From positions 6,283,001 through 6,347,000 of the forward strand of contig NZ_CP034450.1 in NCBI RefSeq assembly GCF_003952505.1: a stretch of 64,000 nucleotides of DNA, given 5' to 3'. Positions 25,880 to 35,941 of this stretch are shown piece by piece. A program made the position numbers and the translations under genes. The stretch comes from Mesorhizobium sp. M4B.F.Ca.ET.058.02.1.1 (lineage in GTDB: Bacteria > Pseudomonadota > Alphaproteobacteria > Rhizobiales > Rhizobiaceae). A model generated the notes under the pieces. The model did no database searches, was not told the origin of the DNA, and worked only from the letters and a program-made list of their open reading frames with translations. The number at the start of each line of letters is the position of its first letter. Positions within the stretch are counted from its first letter, which is position 1.

Positions 25880-28329
25880 CTACCCGCCGAGCCGGAAATA
25901 TTTGGCGGTGGCGGAGTAGTCGGATCTGTTGGCTTCGATCTCGTCAAGGATCCTGGGCAGCAGCGCCGAAACCGGGGTTGGTGCAGAGAAGACGGCGGCC
26001 TTGACATCCCGCGGGCCCGTGATCACCAGGATGATCTGCGGCAGCACCTTGCCGGCGGCTTTGTCGGCGGCGCCGAGCCCGATCGGGATGCTGAAGGTCG
26101 CCCTGTCAGGTTGCGCGACGATGCGGTCATCGAGGTTGAAGGCTATGCCTCTGTGGTCGATCAGGAGTACGTTGGAAATCAGGCCGCCACGCGTCACCAG
26201 CGTTCCGCCGATCGGCGAGCCGTTCGGCACCAATGTCCGATCGAGGACGAGCCGCGGCTTGTCGGCGCCGGTGCGGCCGAGAAGATGCAGAAAATTGGTG
26301 ACCTCGCATTGGGCGGGCTCAATGAGGCGCACGCTGATATCCGGCTCGACCTGGAACCGCGCCTGGAAGTCGGACATCATGCGCTCGAACGGTTGGACCG
26401 CAGTGCCAAATCCCTCGATAGCGACGGCGTTGTCGGTTGCCGATGTCATGGTGGCGTAGAAACAGTCACCGCCGCTGAAGTCGCTCACCCAGGAAGCGCG
26501 CTGCGCGGTCTCGTTGGCGGGAGCCGCCGGCGGAACCTGGGGCTTGGGCACATTCAAGACAACGGTCTCATTCGGCTGCTTGGCTGCGGGCGGCTCAGGC
26601 TGCGGGCTTGTCGTGGTCGCCGCTTCCGGCGGAGTGGTCGCGCCGTCGGGAGCCTTGTCGGCCGCCTTCGGCTTGGCCGGTTCGTTGGCCGGTTGCTGGG
26701 CCTTCGGCATCTCCGCGACATCCGGCTTGACCGGCGCCGGCGCCTTTTCTACCGGCGGCGAGACCGGAGTGATCGCTTCCGGCGGCGAAGCAGGGGCGAT
26801 TTTGGGGAGTGGCGCCGCCGTCTGCTGGCTGTCGCTTGGCTGCGGCGCCGCCGGAGCCTTTTCGGCGGGCGCTTGCGCCTCGACCGTCGGGGCTTTGGTC
26901 CCTCCTGGACCGGCGGGACGGGTTCGGCCGGCCGCGCCGGCGCCGGCTTCTGTCCGGTCCCGGCTTCCGCCTGTTTTTCGGCCGGCGCGGCGGCGGGCAG
27001 CACTGGCTTTTCAGCCGGAGCCTGGCCTGCCTCTGTGCGTGGTGTTTGGGACGGCTCCGTTGCCGGTTCGTTGCCGGGCGCCCTGGCAGCGCTCTCAGCC
27101 GGTGTCGGCTCCGGTGTTTTCGAGGGAGAAAGCGTCGTCTTGCCGGCTGGCGGCGCGGCAGGCGTCAGGATGCCGCTGAAATAGATACCAGCTGCCGACA
27201 CCACAGCCAGCGCCGCCACGGCGGCGATGGCGATGGAGCCGGTCCTCGCATCTCTCCGGGAAGCATCGGGCACGACCGCGCGGGCAGGGGTGGCTGCCGT
27301 CCGAGGGCGCGGTTCGGCAAGGTGCGCGGGGCGCTGATGCGGGACGAAGCGTTGGCCGTCCGGAGTTGCCGAAGTCTGGGCCTGCAGCCTCCCAGGAGCC
27401 GGGGGCGCGGCGGTGCGATGCAGGTCCGAGCGGTCGCGCGGCATGGCGGATACCGGCGGCCTCGTCTCCTCGTCGGCGTCGCGGGTCATCCTGGCGATCT
27501 CGGCCATGCTGATCGGCCGATGCCGCGGGTCCGGTTGCAGCATCGCCTCGATGATCTCCCTGAAATCGGCATCGATGTCGGAAAGATCCGGAACCGTTCG
27601 GCGCTTTTCCACGATTTCGAGCTGAGAGCCGCTCATGTCGATCGGCTTGCCGCGCAAGGCGGCGGCCAGCACCAATCCCATGCTGTAGATGTCGGACTGC
27701 TCGCTGACCTCGGCTCCGTAAAGCCCCAGCTGTTCGGGAGAAACGTAGTTGTACTTTCCGGCGAACCTGCCGCCGATCAGCGTTTCTCCGCCGACGGCGG
27801 CCGAACGCGCAATGCCGAAATCGATGATCTTGGCGCGGTCGACCCGGCCCCCCGGCAGGATAATGTTGTCCGGGGAGAGGTCGCGATGGATCGCTCCCGC
27901 CTGATGCACGGCGCTCAGGCCGGAGGCGAGGCGATGGCAGAGCTTGCGCACGTCCTCCACGGGCATGGCGCCACGCCGCATGACATCGAACAGCGACTGG
28001 CCGTCGACGAATTCCATGGCCAGGTAGGGTCGCCCGATGCCGGGATCGATGGTGAAGACGTGGTAGCGCACGACCGCGTCATGCGACAGGTGATTGAGGA
28101 TCGACGCTTCCTTGCGGAACAAGGACAAGATCGTCTGGTCGCGGGCGAATTCCGGCAGGACGATCTTGATTGCGACGTGGTCGCCGGTCTGGATGTTGTG
28201 GCCGCGATAGACCTCGCCCATCCCGCCGGACGCGATCCGCTCGTCAAGCTCGTAGATGCCGCTGAGTTGTGTGCCCACGCCGGTGTTGGCAAGGCCTGGC
28301 GAGACGCGCGTCTTGTCGTCGGCGCTCAT
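25880..28329 (-). pseudogene. ppkA: PpkA-type Ser/Thr protein kinase, single frameshift
   Basis: This is a transmembrane Hanks-type kinase of about 816 residues if one base is restored. The kinase domain (about 25-290) has IASGGMGEVYRG, the ATP-binding Lys in VAIKIV, IHRDLSPDN, IDFGIA and YVSPEQ. A single helix (IAAVAALAVVSAAGIYFSG) at about 390-410 is followed by a Pro/Ala-rich linker. The frame breaks near residue 476, where three G (CCC at 26900-26902 on the plus strand) should be four. The rest continues into a conserved C-terminal domain beginning near WVSDFSGGDCFY. It should phosphorylate the FHA protein partner in the T6SS threonine-phosphorylation pathway. ATG 28329 overlaps the phosphatase stop (ATGA). 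Confidence 0.85.
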
Positions 28330-29171
28330 CGGTCCCGACCCTCGGTGGGCGGATGCGGACGGGGCGCCTGGGCGTTGCGGCGGTCGCCGATCTTCACCAG
28401 TATTATGGTCACATTGTCGGTTCCGCCCCGCGCCAACACTGTTTCCAGCAGCTTCTCGCAGGCCGCCTGAGGCGCGGCGGACAACACCGCACCCTCGATC
28501 TCGGCGTCGCTGACATGTGCCGTCAGCCCGTCGGTGTTTAGCACGAAAACGTCTCCCGGCATGGTCTCGCCCTGCTGGTAGTCGATGACGATCTCGTCGC
28601 TGACGCCGACCGCGTGGGTGATGACGTTGCGGCGCGGCCAGGTGAGCGCTTCGGCGGCGCTGATCACGCCTCGGTCGAGGAGCTCCTGGACTTCGGTGTG
28701 GTCTTTCGAGATCTGCGAGATCGAGGCATTGCGGACAAGATACACGCGGCTGTCGCCGGCCCACAGGCAGGCAAACCGTCCGTCCATCACCAGCAGGGCC
28801 GCGAAGGTGGAGCCGATGGTTATGCCGCGGGTTTCGGATATCCTGCGGATTTCGGCATTGGCCCGGCTCAGCCTGTCCTCGAAGCGCGCTCGAAGGTCCG
28901 GCGCGGAGCTTGCGATGCCGATCGTCGCCAGGTGGTCGATGATGCTTGCCGACGCCACCTCGCCGGCATCATGCCCGCCCATGCCGTCGGCCACTACCCA
29001 CAGGCCTGTTCGCGGCTCGACCAGATAGTTGTCTTCATTGTGGTCGCGCACGCAGCCTTTGTGGCTTACGCCGAAGCTTTCAAAGGGAAGGAGGGCGACA
29101 GTGTTCAATTTGCCACCAAGCGCTTCGCAAGCGTCCTTCGCGGCGCGCCCTCGGGCCGCCGCTCGCGCCAC
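28326..29171 (-). CDS. pppA: PppA-type PP2C Ser/Thr phosphatase
   Basis: This 281-residue cytoplasmic phosphatase of the PP2C family carries all metal-binding motifs: RDHNEDNYL, VVADGMGGHDAGEVAS, GSTFAALL, LWAGDSRVYLVR, VFVLNTDGL and GGTDNVTIILV. It would reverse the PpkA phosphorylation that activates the T6SS. The first ~30 residues before LLPFESFGVSHKG are not conserved, and a TTG at residue 22 is an alternative start. It overlaps ppkA by ATGA, and tssM ends 96 bases upstream, so phosphatase and kinase are translated together. Confidence 0.92.
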   Translation of the reverse strand: MARAAARGRAAKDACEALGGKLNTVALLPFESFGVSHKGCVRDHNEDNYLVEPRTGLWVVADGMGGHDAGEVASASIIDHLATIGIASSAPDLRARFEDRLSRANAEIRRISETRGITIGSTFAALLVMDGRFACLWAGDSRVYLVRNASISQISKDHTEVQELLDRGVISAAEALTWPRRNVITHAVGVSDEIVIDYQQGETMPGDVFVLNTDGLTAHVSDAEIEGAVLSAAPQAACEKLLETVLARGGTDNVTIILVKIGDRRNAQAPRPHPPTEGRDR

Positions 29172-29267
29172 TCTGCCACAGGCGCGAACATTAGAGTATC
29201 TAAATCACGGTCGGTACGCCGACCGTCCGGGATTGTCGTCGACGTGGCGGAGAGCCAAAAAATCATC

Positions 29268-32200
29268 TCAGAATGCCTTCGGGCAACTGAACCCGGCAAG
29301 CGCTGGAAGGAACAGCGGGTTGGGTTCGGAGTTGCTCTGGATCGTATAGGCCACGTCGCGTCCGCCGATCACGAAGCGGGCTTCCAGATTACCTTCGCTT
29401 CCGCTGACGGAGGCCTTGTCCATGAGCCGTTTCAGCGCCCACGGGCCGTCGAACTTGATGGCGGATTCCCGGCCGGGCATTTCCGGCGCAAGGCTCAGGC
29501 TGGCGGAGCCGGAAGCCGCGCCGCTCGGCCAGTTCAGCGTGCCCGGCGCGTTGCCCGTCTGGCTGCTTTGAACGGTCTGGCCATCGACGTCCAGCATCGC
29601 GCTGTCGGCATCGCCATGCAACGAAAAGGGCGTGAAGGTGATGCTGACCAAAGGCACCGAGCCGCCCGAGGGAAAGAAGGCGGCGCGGATTTCCGCTGCC
29701 GACTGGAAGGTCTTCAACGTGGCTTTCGAGAGGTCGCGACCGAAGCGCTGGTCCTGTTTCCAGCTCCAGTCCTGGCCGGTCATGTCGATCAGCGATGCGA
29801 GATTTTGCGCGAAAAAGCGGTCCATCAATCCCCCGGGGGCGAACAGCTTGGCGAAGTCCGCCATAGCTATGTCCTCCGTGCTGCCGCTGGCGAAAGGATA
29901 GCGGCCATTGACCATCTCCTCGCAGGGCCGCGTCACCGTCTGGTCGAGCAACTGGTTCAAATTCGCCACCGAGGTCTCGGCGACATTGCCCTCGAACTCG
30001 TCAGCGGCCGCGTTGACCATCCGGGCAAGCGGTTTGGGCAGGCGCGAGACGTTGGCGCGCAGGGTCGAGACCTGAAGCTGCAGGTTCGTGTTGACGCGCT
30101 CCGTCTCCGAGGGAACGTCCGCCGCCAGCTTCAGACTCTGGTAGATGTCGCGAAAGTTCTGCGTCAGCGCGTCGATCGGGCGGCGTCCGGCAGGACCGCT
30201 CACCAGGGCCTGGAATGACCTGAACTGCGCCTCGACGTTGGCGCCCGGGCCCTGCGAGCCCGCCGAGCCGGCGCGGCTCTGCGACTTGCCGGCGGCCATC
30301 TGGATGCCGATGCGGGCCAGGCCCTTGGCGATGCCCGCGGCGTCCGGCCGCTCGGCCGTGCCTGCCTGGACATCGAGGGACTGGCTTTCCCGGGTCAGGG
30401 TGGTCTCATCGGCAATCGCGCTGAACAGCTGATCGATCGGCGAGTTCGGCGAAGCTGCGGCGGAAAGTGCGATATATTGTGGCTTGTCCTTCAGCATCGC
30501 CTTGAACCGCAGCTGATCGAGAATGCCGTTCCACGCCGCGGCAAACTCCTTGGCATAGCGATCGAGAAGCTCGGGTCCGAGCTTGAGCAATTCCTGATCG
30601 ATGCCACCCTGCTCGCCGCCGCCGCCGAGTACCCACCGGTCGTCGACAAGCATCTGCGCGATGCGTGAGAGCTGCTGGAGATAGAAATCGCTGAAGCCGG
30701 CATGGGTGTAGATGCCGGGAATGCGAAGTCCCGATAGATCACTGCCGTCGACACGCTCGAACAGCAGCGGCGCTTCCGGACCGGCCTTGAGCGAAACGGA
30801 AAAATCGCTCAGGGCTGCCGCATGGAGGGCCGACTTGATCAGGGCCGTGGCGCGGTCGGCCAGGCTCATGCGTCCGAGTGAGCGTTGGGCGGCTTCGACA
30901 AGTGGCTGGTCGAGCTTGAAAACCGGATCATAGGCGTCGTCCAGCGCCAGCATGGCGCGCAGATGTTTTTCGAGCTGGGCCCGACCTTCGCGGTTGTTTT
31001 CGCCGGGATAGCGGTTCTGTTCCCAGTCCTGCCGCATCCAGGAGACGATCAGCTCGTCGTCGACCTTCGGCGCCTTGCCGCCCAGCATCAGATAGATCTT
31101 CAGCGGCTCATAGAGCATCGCCCGATCGGCCATCCTGGCCTGGATCGTGCGCTCGGCCTGCAGCAGCAGGCGCGATCGGAAGCTTCGCTCCAGCGCTTGC
31201 CGGTAGGCCGTCCTGGCCGCTGAAAGAAGCCGTTCGCGCTGGCTGAGGCCGAATGTCTCCTCGATCGGCGTCGGCGCGTCGCCGGTCTCGAATCCGGCCG
31301 GCAGGTTGCGCAACTGGTCGAGCGGGCCAATCACGTTTTCGAGGTCGACGTCGGCGACCTCTGTGCTTTTGAGCAGCGGTTCCGCCGCCTGGCGGTATTG
31401 GCTCATGGCCTGCGTCGTGGCGGCGAGCAGCGATCTGTTGGCCGTGAAGCTCAGCCCAAGCGCGCCCAGGGCGATCGCGGCGGCCAGGACGATCGCGCCG
31501 ATGCCGCCATATCTGGCGATCGCGGCGCGCCTTTCGGCTGTCCTGTCGTATGAAACCCAGCCGGCCTCGGCGAAAATGACGTCGGCCAGAACATCGTGGA
31601 GGAAAAAGCTCTTGCCGGTGCCGGACAGATGCGCCTGCGAACTGCTGCCGAAACTGCGCCCGATCGCGCCCAGCACCTGGTCGATCGGCGTTCCTTCCTG
31701 GGTGCCCGAGGAAAAATAGAGGCCGCGCAGGCTGACGTTTACCTCGCTGCGGGAGATGTCGAACAGGCTGGTGACAAAACCGGTAACCCGGCCGCGCAAT
31801 GCGCCGAACTGGGCCGGAAAGCCGAAGATGGATATGCGCGCGACCGGATCCTGCTCTTCCTGGAGCCGGTCGGCCATCTCGTCCGCCAGGCGCCCGGCCA
31901 GAGCGTCGAATTCGGCCGGAACCTCACCGGCCATGTTCTTGTTGCGGTCGGTGGTCTGGAAGGTCGCGCCCCACACCTTGCGCCTGCGCGCCTCGTCGAA
32001 GCCGCCGAAATAATCCATGAAACCGGAGACGAGGTCGGCTTTGGTGAACAGCAGGTAGACCGGAAACTGGATCCTGAGCGTTTCATAGGTTTCGCGCAGG
32101 CGACTTCGTATCTCGGCGACATGGGCGTCAAGCTGCCGATCGTCGAAGCTCATGAGGTCGGCAAGGCTGACTGCCAGGATGACGCCGTTAATCGGCTGCC

Positions 32201-32798
32201 TGGCGCGGTATTTCTTGAGCAGCGACAGGAAGGCGAGCCAATTCTTCTTGTCGCGGGACTGATCGGAATCCTGTGTCGTGTAGCGCCCGGCGGTGTCGAT
32301 CAGCACGGCCTCGTCGGTGAACCACCAGTCGCAGGATCGCGTGCCGCCAATGCCGGCCACCGGCTGCGCGGTGCCGGAACCGGCAAGCGGAAAATTCAGA
32401 CCGGAGTTGACCAGCGCCGTCGTCTTGCCCGCGCCGGGTGGGCCGATGACGATGTACCAGGGGATCTCGTAGAGGAAATTGCGCTTTCCGCTCGAGCGTT
32501 TGAGTGCCGCGATGGCCTCGCTCATGCGGGCCTCGAGCACCTGCGAATCGTCATTGTCGGCGTCGTTGCGCACGATCGCGGCTTCAAGCGCCTTATGCGC
32601 CGTTCGCCTTTGCCAGAACCGGACCGTGTAGAAGAGCGCCGCCGCGGCCACGACCACGCCGACGATCGCGGCGCGCAACCAGACCGGCCCGAGTGGGCGC
32701 GCATCGGCATAACGGATCAGTGGTCCGGCAAACCAGACGGCTGCCGCGAAACCGGCCAAGGCGACGACGTTGAGTATGCGCAGCAGCCAATGCGTCAT
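29268..32798 (-). CDS. tssM: T6SS membrane subunit TssM (IcmF), first copy
   Basis: This 1176-residue inner-membrane protein belongs to the TssJLM envelope complex. Hydrophobic helices lie near 8-28 and 42-62, with a third at about 430-455. The cytoplasmic NTPase domain has Walker A GPPGAGKTT followed by NSGLNFPL and Walker B-like VLIDTAGRY. The long periplasmic part ends with a C-terminal IcmF/DotU-type domain (FSCPKAF at the very end). Length matches full TssM. It lies 22 bases after a TssL gene and before pppA-ppkA. A second full-length TssM is at 43573-47109, so this locus has two. Confidence 0.93.
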   Translation of the reverse strand: MTHWLLRILNVVALAGFAAAVWFAGPLIRYADARPLGPVWLRAAIVGVVVAAAALFYTVRFWQRRTAHKALEAAIVRNDADNDDSQVLEARMSEAIAALKRSSGKRNFLYEIPWYIVIGPPGAGKTTALVNSGLNFPLAGSGTAQPVAGIGGTRSCDWWFTDEAVLIDTAGRYTTQDSDQSRDKKNWLAFLSLLKKYRARQPINGVILAVSLADLMSFDDRQLDAHVAEIRSRLRETYETLRIQFPVYLLFTKADLVSGFMDYFGGFDEARRRKVWGATFQTTDRNKNMAGEVPAEFDALAGRLADEMADRLQEEQDPVARISIFGFPAQFGALRGRVTGFVTSLFDISRSEVNVSLRGLYFSSGTQEGTPIDQVLGAIGRSFGSSSQAHLSGTGKSFFLHDVLADVIFAEAGWVSYDRTAERRAAIARYGGIGAIVLAAAIALGALGLSFTANRSLLAATTQAMSQYRQAAEPLLKSTEVADVDLENVIGPLDQLRNLPAGFETGDAPTPIEETFGLSQRERLLSAARTAYRQALERSFRSRLLLQAERTIQARMADRAMLYEPLKIYLMLGGKAPKVDDELIVSWMRQDWEQNRYPGENNREGRAQLEKHLRAMLALDDAYDPVFKLDQPLVEAAQRSLGRMSLADRATALIKSALHAAALSDFSVSLKAGPEAPLLFERVDGSDLSGLRIPGIYTHAGFSDFYLQQLSRIAQMLVDDRWVLGGGGEQGGIDQELLKLGPELLDRYAKEFAAAWNGILDQLRFKAMLKDKPQYIALSAAASPNSPIDQLFSAIADETTLTRESQSLDVQAGTAERPDAAGIAKGLARIGIQMAAGKSQSRAGSAGSQGPGANVEAQFRSFQALVSGPAGRRPIDALTQNFRDIYQSLKLAADVPSETERVNTNLQLQVSTLRANVSRLPKPLARMVNAAADEFEGNVAETSVANLNQLLDQTVTRPCEEMVNGRYPFASGSTEDIAMADFAKLFAPGGLMDRFFAQNLASLIDMTGQDWSWKQDQRFGRDLSKATLKTFQSAAEIRAAFFPSGGSVPLVSITFTPFSLHGDADSAMLDVDGQTVQSSQTGNAPGTLNWPSGAASGSASLSLAPEMPGRESAIKFDGPWALKRLMDKASVSGSEGNLEARFVIGGRDVAYTIQSNSEPNPLFLPALAGFSCPKAF

Positions 32799-32820
32799 GG
32801 GCGCTTCCGAGGGGCCGCGC

Positions 32821-34326
32821 TCATAATGTCTCCTCCTTGGGGATCATCACATCGACGCGGCGGTTCGTGGCACGGCCTTCCGGGGACGCATTGTCGGCGA
32901 TCGGCTCGTCTTCGCCCTTGCCGTCGGTGGTGATGCGCGATGGGTCCTTGACGCCGGGTGCCATCATCGCCGCGACGGCTTTGGCGCGGGCGACCGAGAG
33001 GTCGAAATTGGACTTGAACGTGCTCGATTTGCGCGGTTTTGCGTTGTCGGTATGACCGATGATCCTGATCGGCCCCGGTTCGGCGTCGAGAGCCGTGGCG
33101 ATGTCTGCGGCGACGGACTGGAACTCCGGCTTCACCTCGGCCTTGCCGGGTTCGAACGTCAGGGCGTTGTTTATTTCCACCACGATGAAGCTGCCTTGCG
33201 TGCCCACCGCCAGCCCGCCGCGCGCCAGATCCTCGGCTAGCGCCGCACGGATGCGGTTGATCTGGGTGAGCGCGACGGGGGTTGGGGGAGGCGCGACTTT
33301 TGCCGGCTCGGCCGAGGCAGCCACGTCGGCGCTCTCGATTGTCACCGGCGTCGATGGATTGAGCGCCACAAGCTCGCCGGCGACGGCGTCACCCTCATTG
33401 GTGATGAAGACCCGCAAGGCAAAGAAGGCCGCCGTCAGGAGACCCGAGGTGACGGCCGCGACGGCCCAGAGCGGCAGCCGCGCTGACGGTCGCGCCATTG
33501 TCGCCGCCAATCCCTGCCAGCGGGGTGAAATGTCGTCGTCGGGCCGCGCCCTGAAGTAGCGAAGCGTGTCGAAGACGTCGCGTCGGACACGTTCGAGGTT
33601 GCTGTCCTGGCGCGCGAGGCCGCGATACTGACCTTCAAACCCCAGCGATAGGCAGGCATGCATCAGTTCGAGCAGGTCGTAATGCGCTTCCGGTTCGGCC
33701 AGCAGCTTGTTCAGCGCCTCATAGAAGCCGGCGCCGGCGGACTTGATGCGAAAGAACCGCGACAGCATGCCGTGCCCTGCCCAGCCGTCCCCCTCGGGCC
33801 AGGGCAGGTTGCCGACGAGATCGTCAACGGTTTCGCAAAGCGCAAACTTGGCGATCCGTGCGTCCTCTTCGGCAATGCCCGACTTCTGCATCGCCCGATC
33901 GAACCTTTCGATCGCCTCGGCGATGTGCAACGCCAGCGGTTCGGCACGTCTTTCGACCGGGATAAGTCGGAGCTGGCCGAGCAGCATCAGCAAGGGCGCG
34001 GCGGCGGCGATGATCGGGTTTGCCGTGGGGTAGGTGATGCTGCCGGTGGCGTCGAGGAGGACGTCCTGCTGCGGCCCCGACGAGGGCGCGGTCTCCAAGG
34101 GGCCGGCATTGGACGTCGCCCCTTGATAGATCACGGTTCCGGACACCCAGCCCGGCGGCATGTGCTGTCCGCCCTGCGGATCGAAAACCGTCGAATCCCG
34201 CACAGGCAGGGGCTGCCCGCCATCGGCGGATGCCGGCGGCGCCGGCGCCGGCTTTTGCCTGCGTCGTGGATTGGCGCGAATGACGGTCTTGCCGGCGGGG
34301 CCGAAGGGATCGTCCTTCGAGCTCAT
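32821..34326 (-). CDS. tssL: T6SS membrane subunit TssL with OmpA domain, first copy
   Basis: This 501-residue protein has a Pro-rich N-terminus (1-110). The cytoplasmic TssL/DotU domain (about 115-285) includes NPIIAAAAPLLMLLGQLR and FEGQYRG. One transmembrane helix (LWAVAAVTSGLLTAAFFAL) lies near 292-312. The periplasmic OmpA-like peptidoglycan-binding domain covers about 385-501, with FEPGKAEVKPEF, IIGHTDN and NRRVDVMI. It partners TssM. The start MSSKDDPFGP resembles the second TssL (MSRDDPFGL), showing that they are paralogues. There is no gene for 287 bases upstream, so its own promoter must lie there; I see no clear motif. Confidence 0.92.
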   Translation of the reverse strand: MSSKDDPFGPAGKTVIRANPRRRQKPAPAPPASADGGQPLPVRDSTVFDPQGGQHMPPGWVSGTVIYQGATSNAGPLETAPSSGPQQDVLLDATGSITYPTANPIIAAAAPLLMLLGQLRLIPVERRAEPLALHIAEAIERFDRAMQKSGIAEEDARIAKFALCETVDDLVGNLPWPEGDGWAGHGMLSRFFRIKSAGAGFYEALNKLLAEPEAHYDLLELMHACLSLGFEGQYRGLARQDSNLERVRRDVFDTLRYFRARPDDDISPRWQGLAATMARPSARLPLWAVAAVTSGLLTAAFFALRVFITNEGDAVAGELVALNPSTPVTIESADVAASAEPAKVAPPPTPVALTQINRIRAALAEDLARGGLAVGTQGSFIVVEINNALTFEPGKAEVKPEFQSVAADIATALDAEPGPIRIIGHTDNAKPRKSSTFKSNFDLSVARAKAVAAMMAPGVKDPSRITTDGKGEDEPIADNASPEGRATNRRVDVMIPKEETL

Positions 34327-34613
34327 TGCTGGCCTTCCGTCCGCGCATGGCGGCCGTGCCGGCGCGCAAGACCAGAATGCGTGCCCTGCTGACGCGGGGA
34401 GTGTCCGATGGAAGCTAGGCTACAGAACGCGATCCCGCCGTAACATGACATTTGCCGCAGACCCCTGGGTCATTCAGCCGTAACCGCCTGGCGAACTGTC
34501 GTATGTGATCGTAATCTCAGAAGCGTCCGATTGGAACCATATGCGCGGAACCGCCCGGATTATTCTTAACGGCGGCGGTGTAGGGATCCGGCTCTGGCGC
34601 CGGAATTTACACG

Positions 34614-35684
34614 CTATTTTTGCTTGTCGGCCTTGGCATAGGCTTCGGCGAAATAGGCCAGGAATATGTCCAGCATGCCGTTTTCGTGGGCTTCCTCCAT
34701 GGTCCGCCAGGTCGCAACGAAAGCATCCCAGGCCTGGCTTTTCTTCGAACTGAACGAGGTGGGCGGAAGCTTCCTGCCGATCGCCTCGGGAGACAGGTCG
34801 TCAAGCAGCCGGGAGAGCGCCGCCTGCATGGCCGCATAGGTGGCGAATTCGTGGGTCTTGAGATCGCGGAAGGCGTCTTCGACACTGTGCCTGGCGTCCA
34901 GGTAGCCGGCCCTGCGCCGCGCGAACATGATTTCCAGGATGTCGTCGGTTCCGGGCACGAATTTGAGGGGATTGTTGTCCGCTGCGCTGATCATCGTGCG
35001 GTGCGTGCTCTTGGCCAGGATCTTGGCGGCCGCGCGGGCCTTCAGCAGCAAGGCCAATTGTTCTACCGTCGTCCGCAGGACCGCGCCGATCTCGGCGGCA
35101 ACCTCATGTGGGTCCCGCGATTGAAGCAGATCCGGCGAGATGCCGGCCGCCCGCGCGATTTCCCTGAGCAATTCGTCCGCAACGGGGCGCTGCGCGGCCG
35201 AAGGCGGCGCGGCTGCCTGCAGCAGGGAAGACGTCGACGCCGGCGCCTGGCGTTGCTCGCGCGAATTGAAGAACGGCTCGTTGCCGAATTCCTGGGGCCG
35301 GCCCGTCGATGCCGGCAATTCCCGTTGCGTCGAACCGGATCTCGGTTGGGGGTGACCCGTCACGCCGCGCTCGTCGTCGATGGACACGAAGATGACATAG
35401 CGGCCGATCAACAGCCGGTCGCCATGGCCGAGGCGATGCGGCGCGGCCAGGCGCTGGCTGGACCCGTTGATGAAGGTGCCGTTGCGCGAAACATCGTGAA
35501 GCCAGAACGCGCCCGCCTCATAGCGGACCTCGCAATGCCGGCCGGAAATGAACTTGTCAGGGTCGGGCAGGGTCCAGTCGCAATTTTCGCGTCCGATTTC
35601 AAAGCTGCGGTCGCGCGAACCGTAACCGAGCGGGAGACCGGCGGGCGCGGCCTCGACATTGTTGATCTGCAGACTGATGAACAT
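34614..35684 (-). CDS. tagH: T6SS FHA-domain protein TagH, first copy
   Basis: This is a 356-residue protein. The N-terminal FHA domain (about 20-95) has FEIGRENCDWTLPD, FISGRHCEVRY and DVSRNGTFING, the phosphothreonine-reading loops. The C-terminal TagH domain (about 165-350) contains NNPLKFVPGTDDILEIMF and SVEDAFRDLKTHEFA. FHA proteins are the usual PpkA substrates that relay phosphorylation to TssL/TssM. The gene stands alone, divergent from vgrG with 257 bases between and 287 bases from tssL. A longer paralogue is at 50286-51671. Which one responds to this kinase cannot be told from sequence. Confidence 0.9.
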   Translation of the reverse strand: MFISLQINNVEAAPAGLPLGYGSRDRSFEIGRENCDWTLPDPDKFISGRHCEVRYEAGAFWLHDVSRNGTFINGSSQRLAAPHRLGHGDRLLIGRYVIFVSIDDERGVTGHPQPRSGSTQRELPASTGRPQEFGNEPFFNSREQRQAPASTSSLLQAAAPPSAAQRPVADELLREIARAAGISPDLLQSRDPHEVAAEIGAVLRTTVEQLALLLKARAAAKILAKSTHRTMISAADNNPLKFVPGTDDILEIMFARRRAGYLDARHSVEDAFRDLKTHEFATYAAMQAALSRLLDDLSPEAIGRKLPPTSFSSKKSQAWDAFVATWRTMEEAHENGMLDIFLAYFAEAYAKADKQK

Positions 35685-35941
35685 ATGAAAGTGCCGCCGA
35701 CCGCTGATCGATACTTCGCCATTCTAGCAGCTTGCGAGGACAACACGACAGCAGCCTCTCACAACCGCCTCCGGAGCAAGGTTTGCCCGCCCTTGGTTCC
35801 TTTTGGTTGGCAGGAAAACATATGGTAGGCTGAACGAAGCCTGGTGTGGCAATCCGGGAAGTCCCCGAACGTGATGCGGTTAACATAGGGGGAACTTCAA
35901 ATCCGTCACACTGGCGGCCGCGTCCTGGAGGGGCACGACCC

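Noticed and set aside
28614..30218. 534-codon plus-strand open frame across pppA and tssM
   Set aside because: Antisense shadow spanning two well-supported genes; no domain features.
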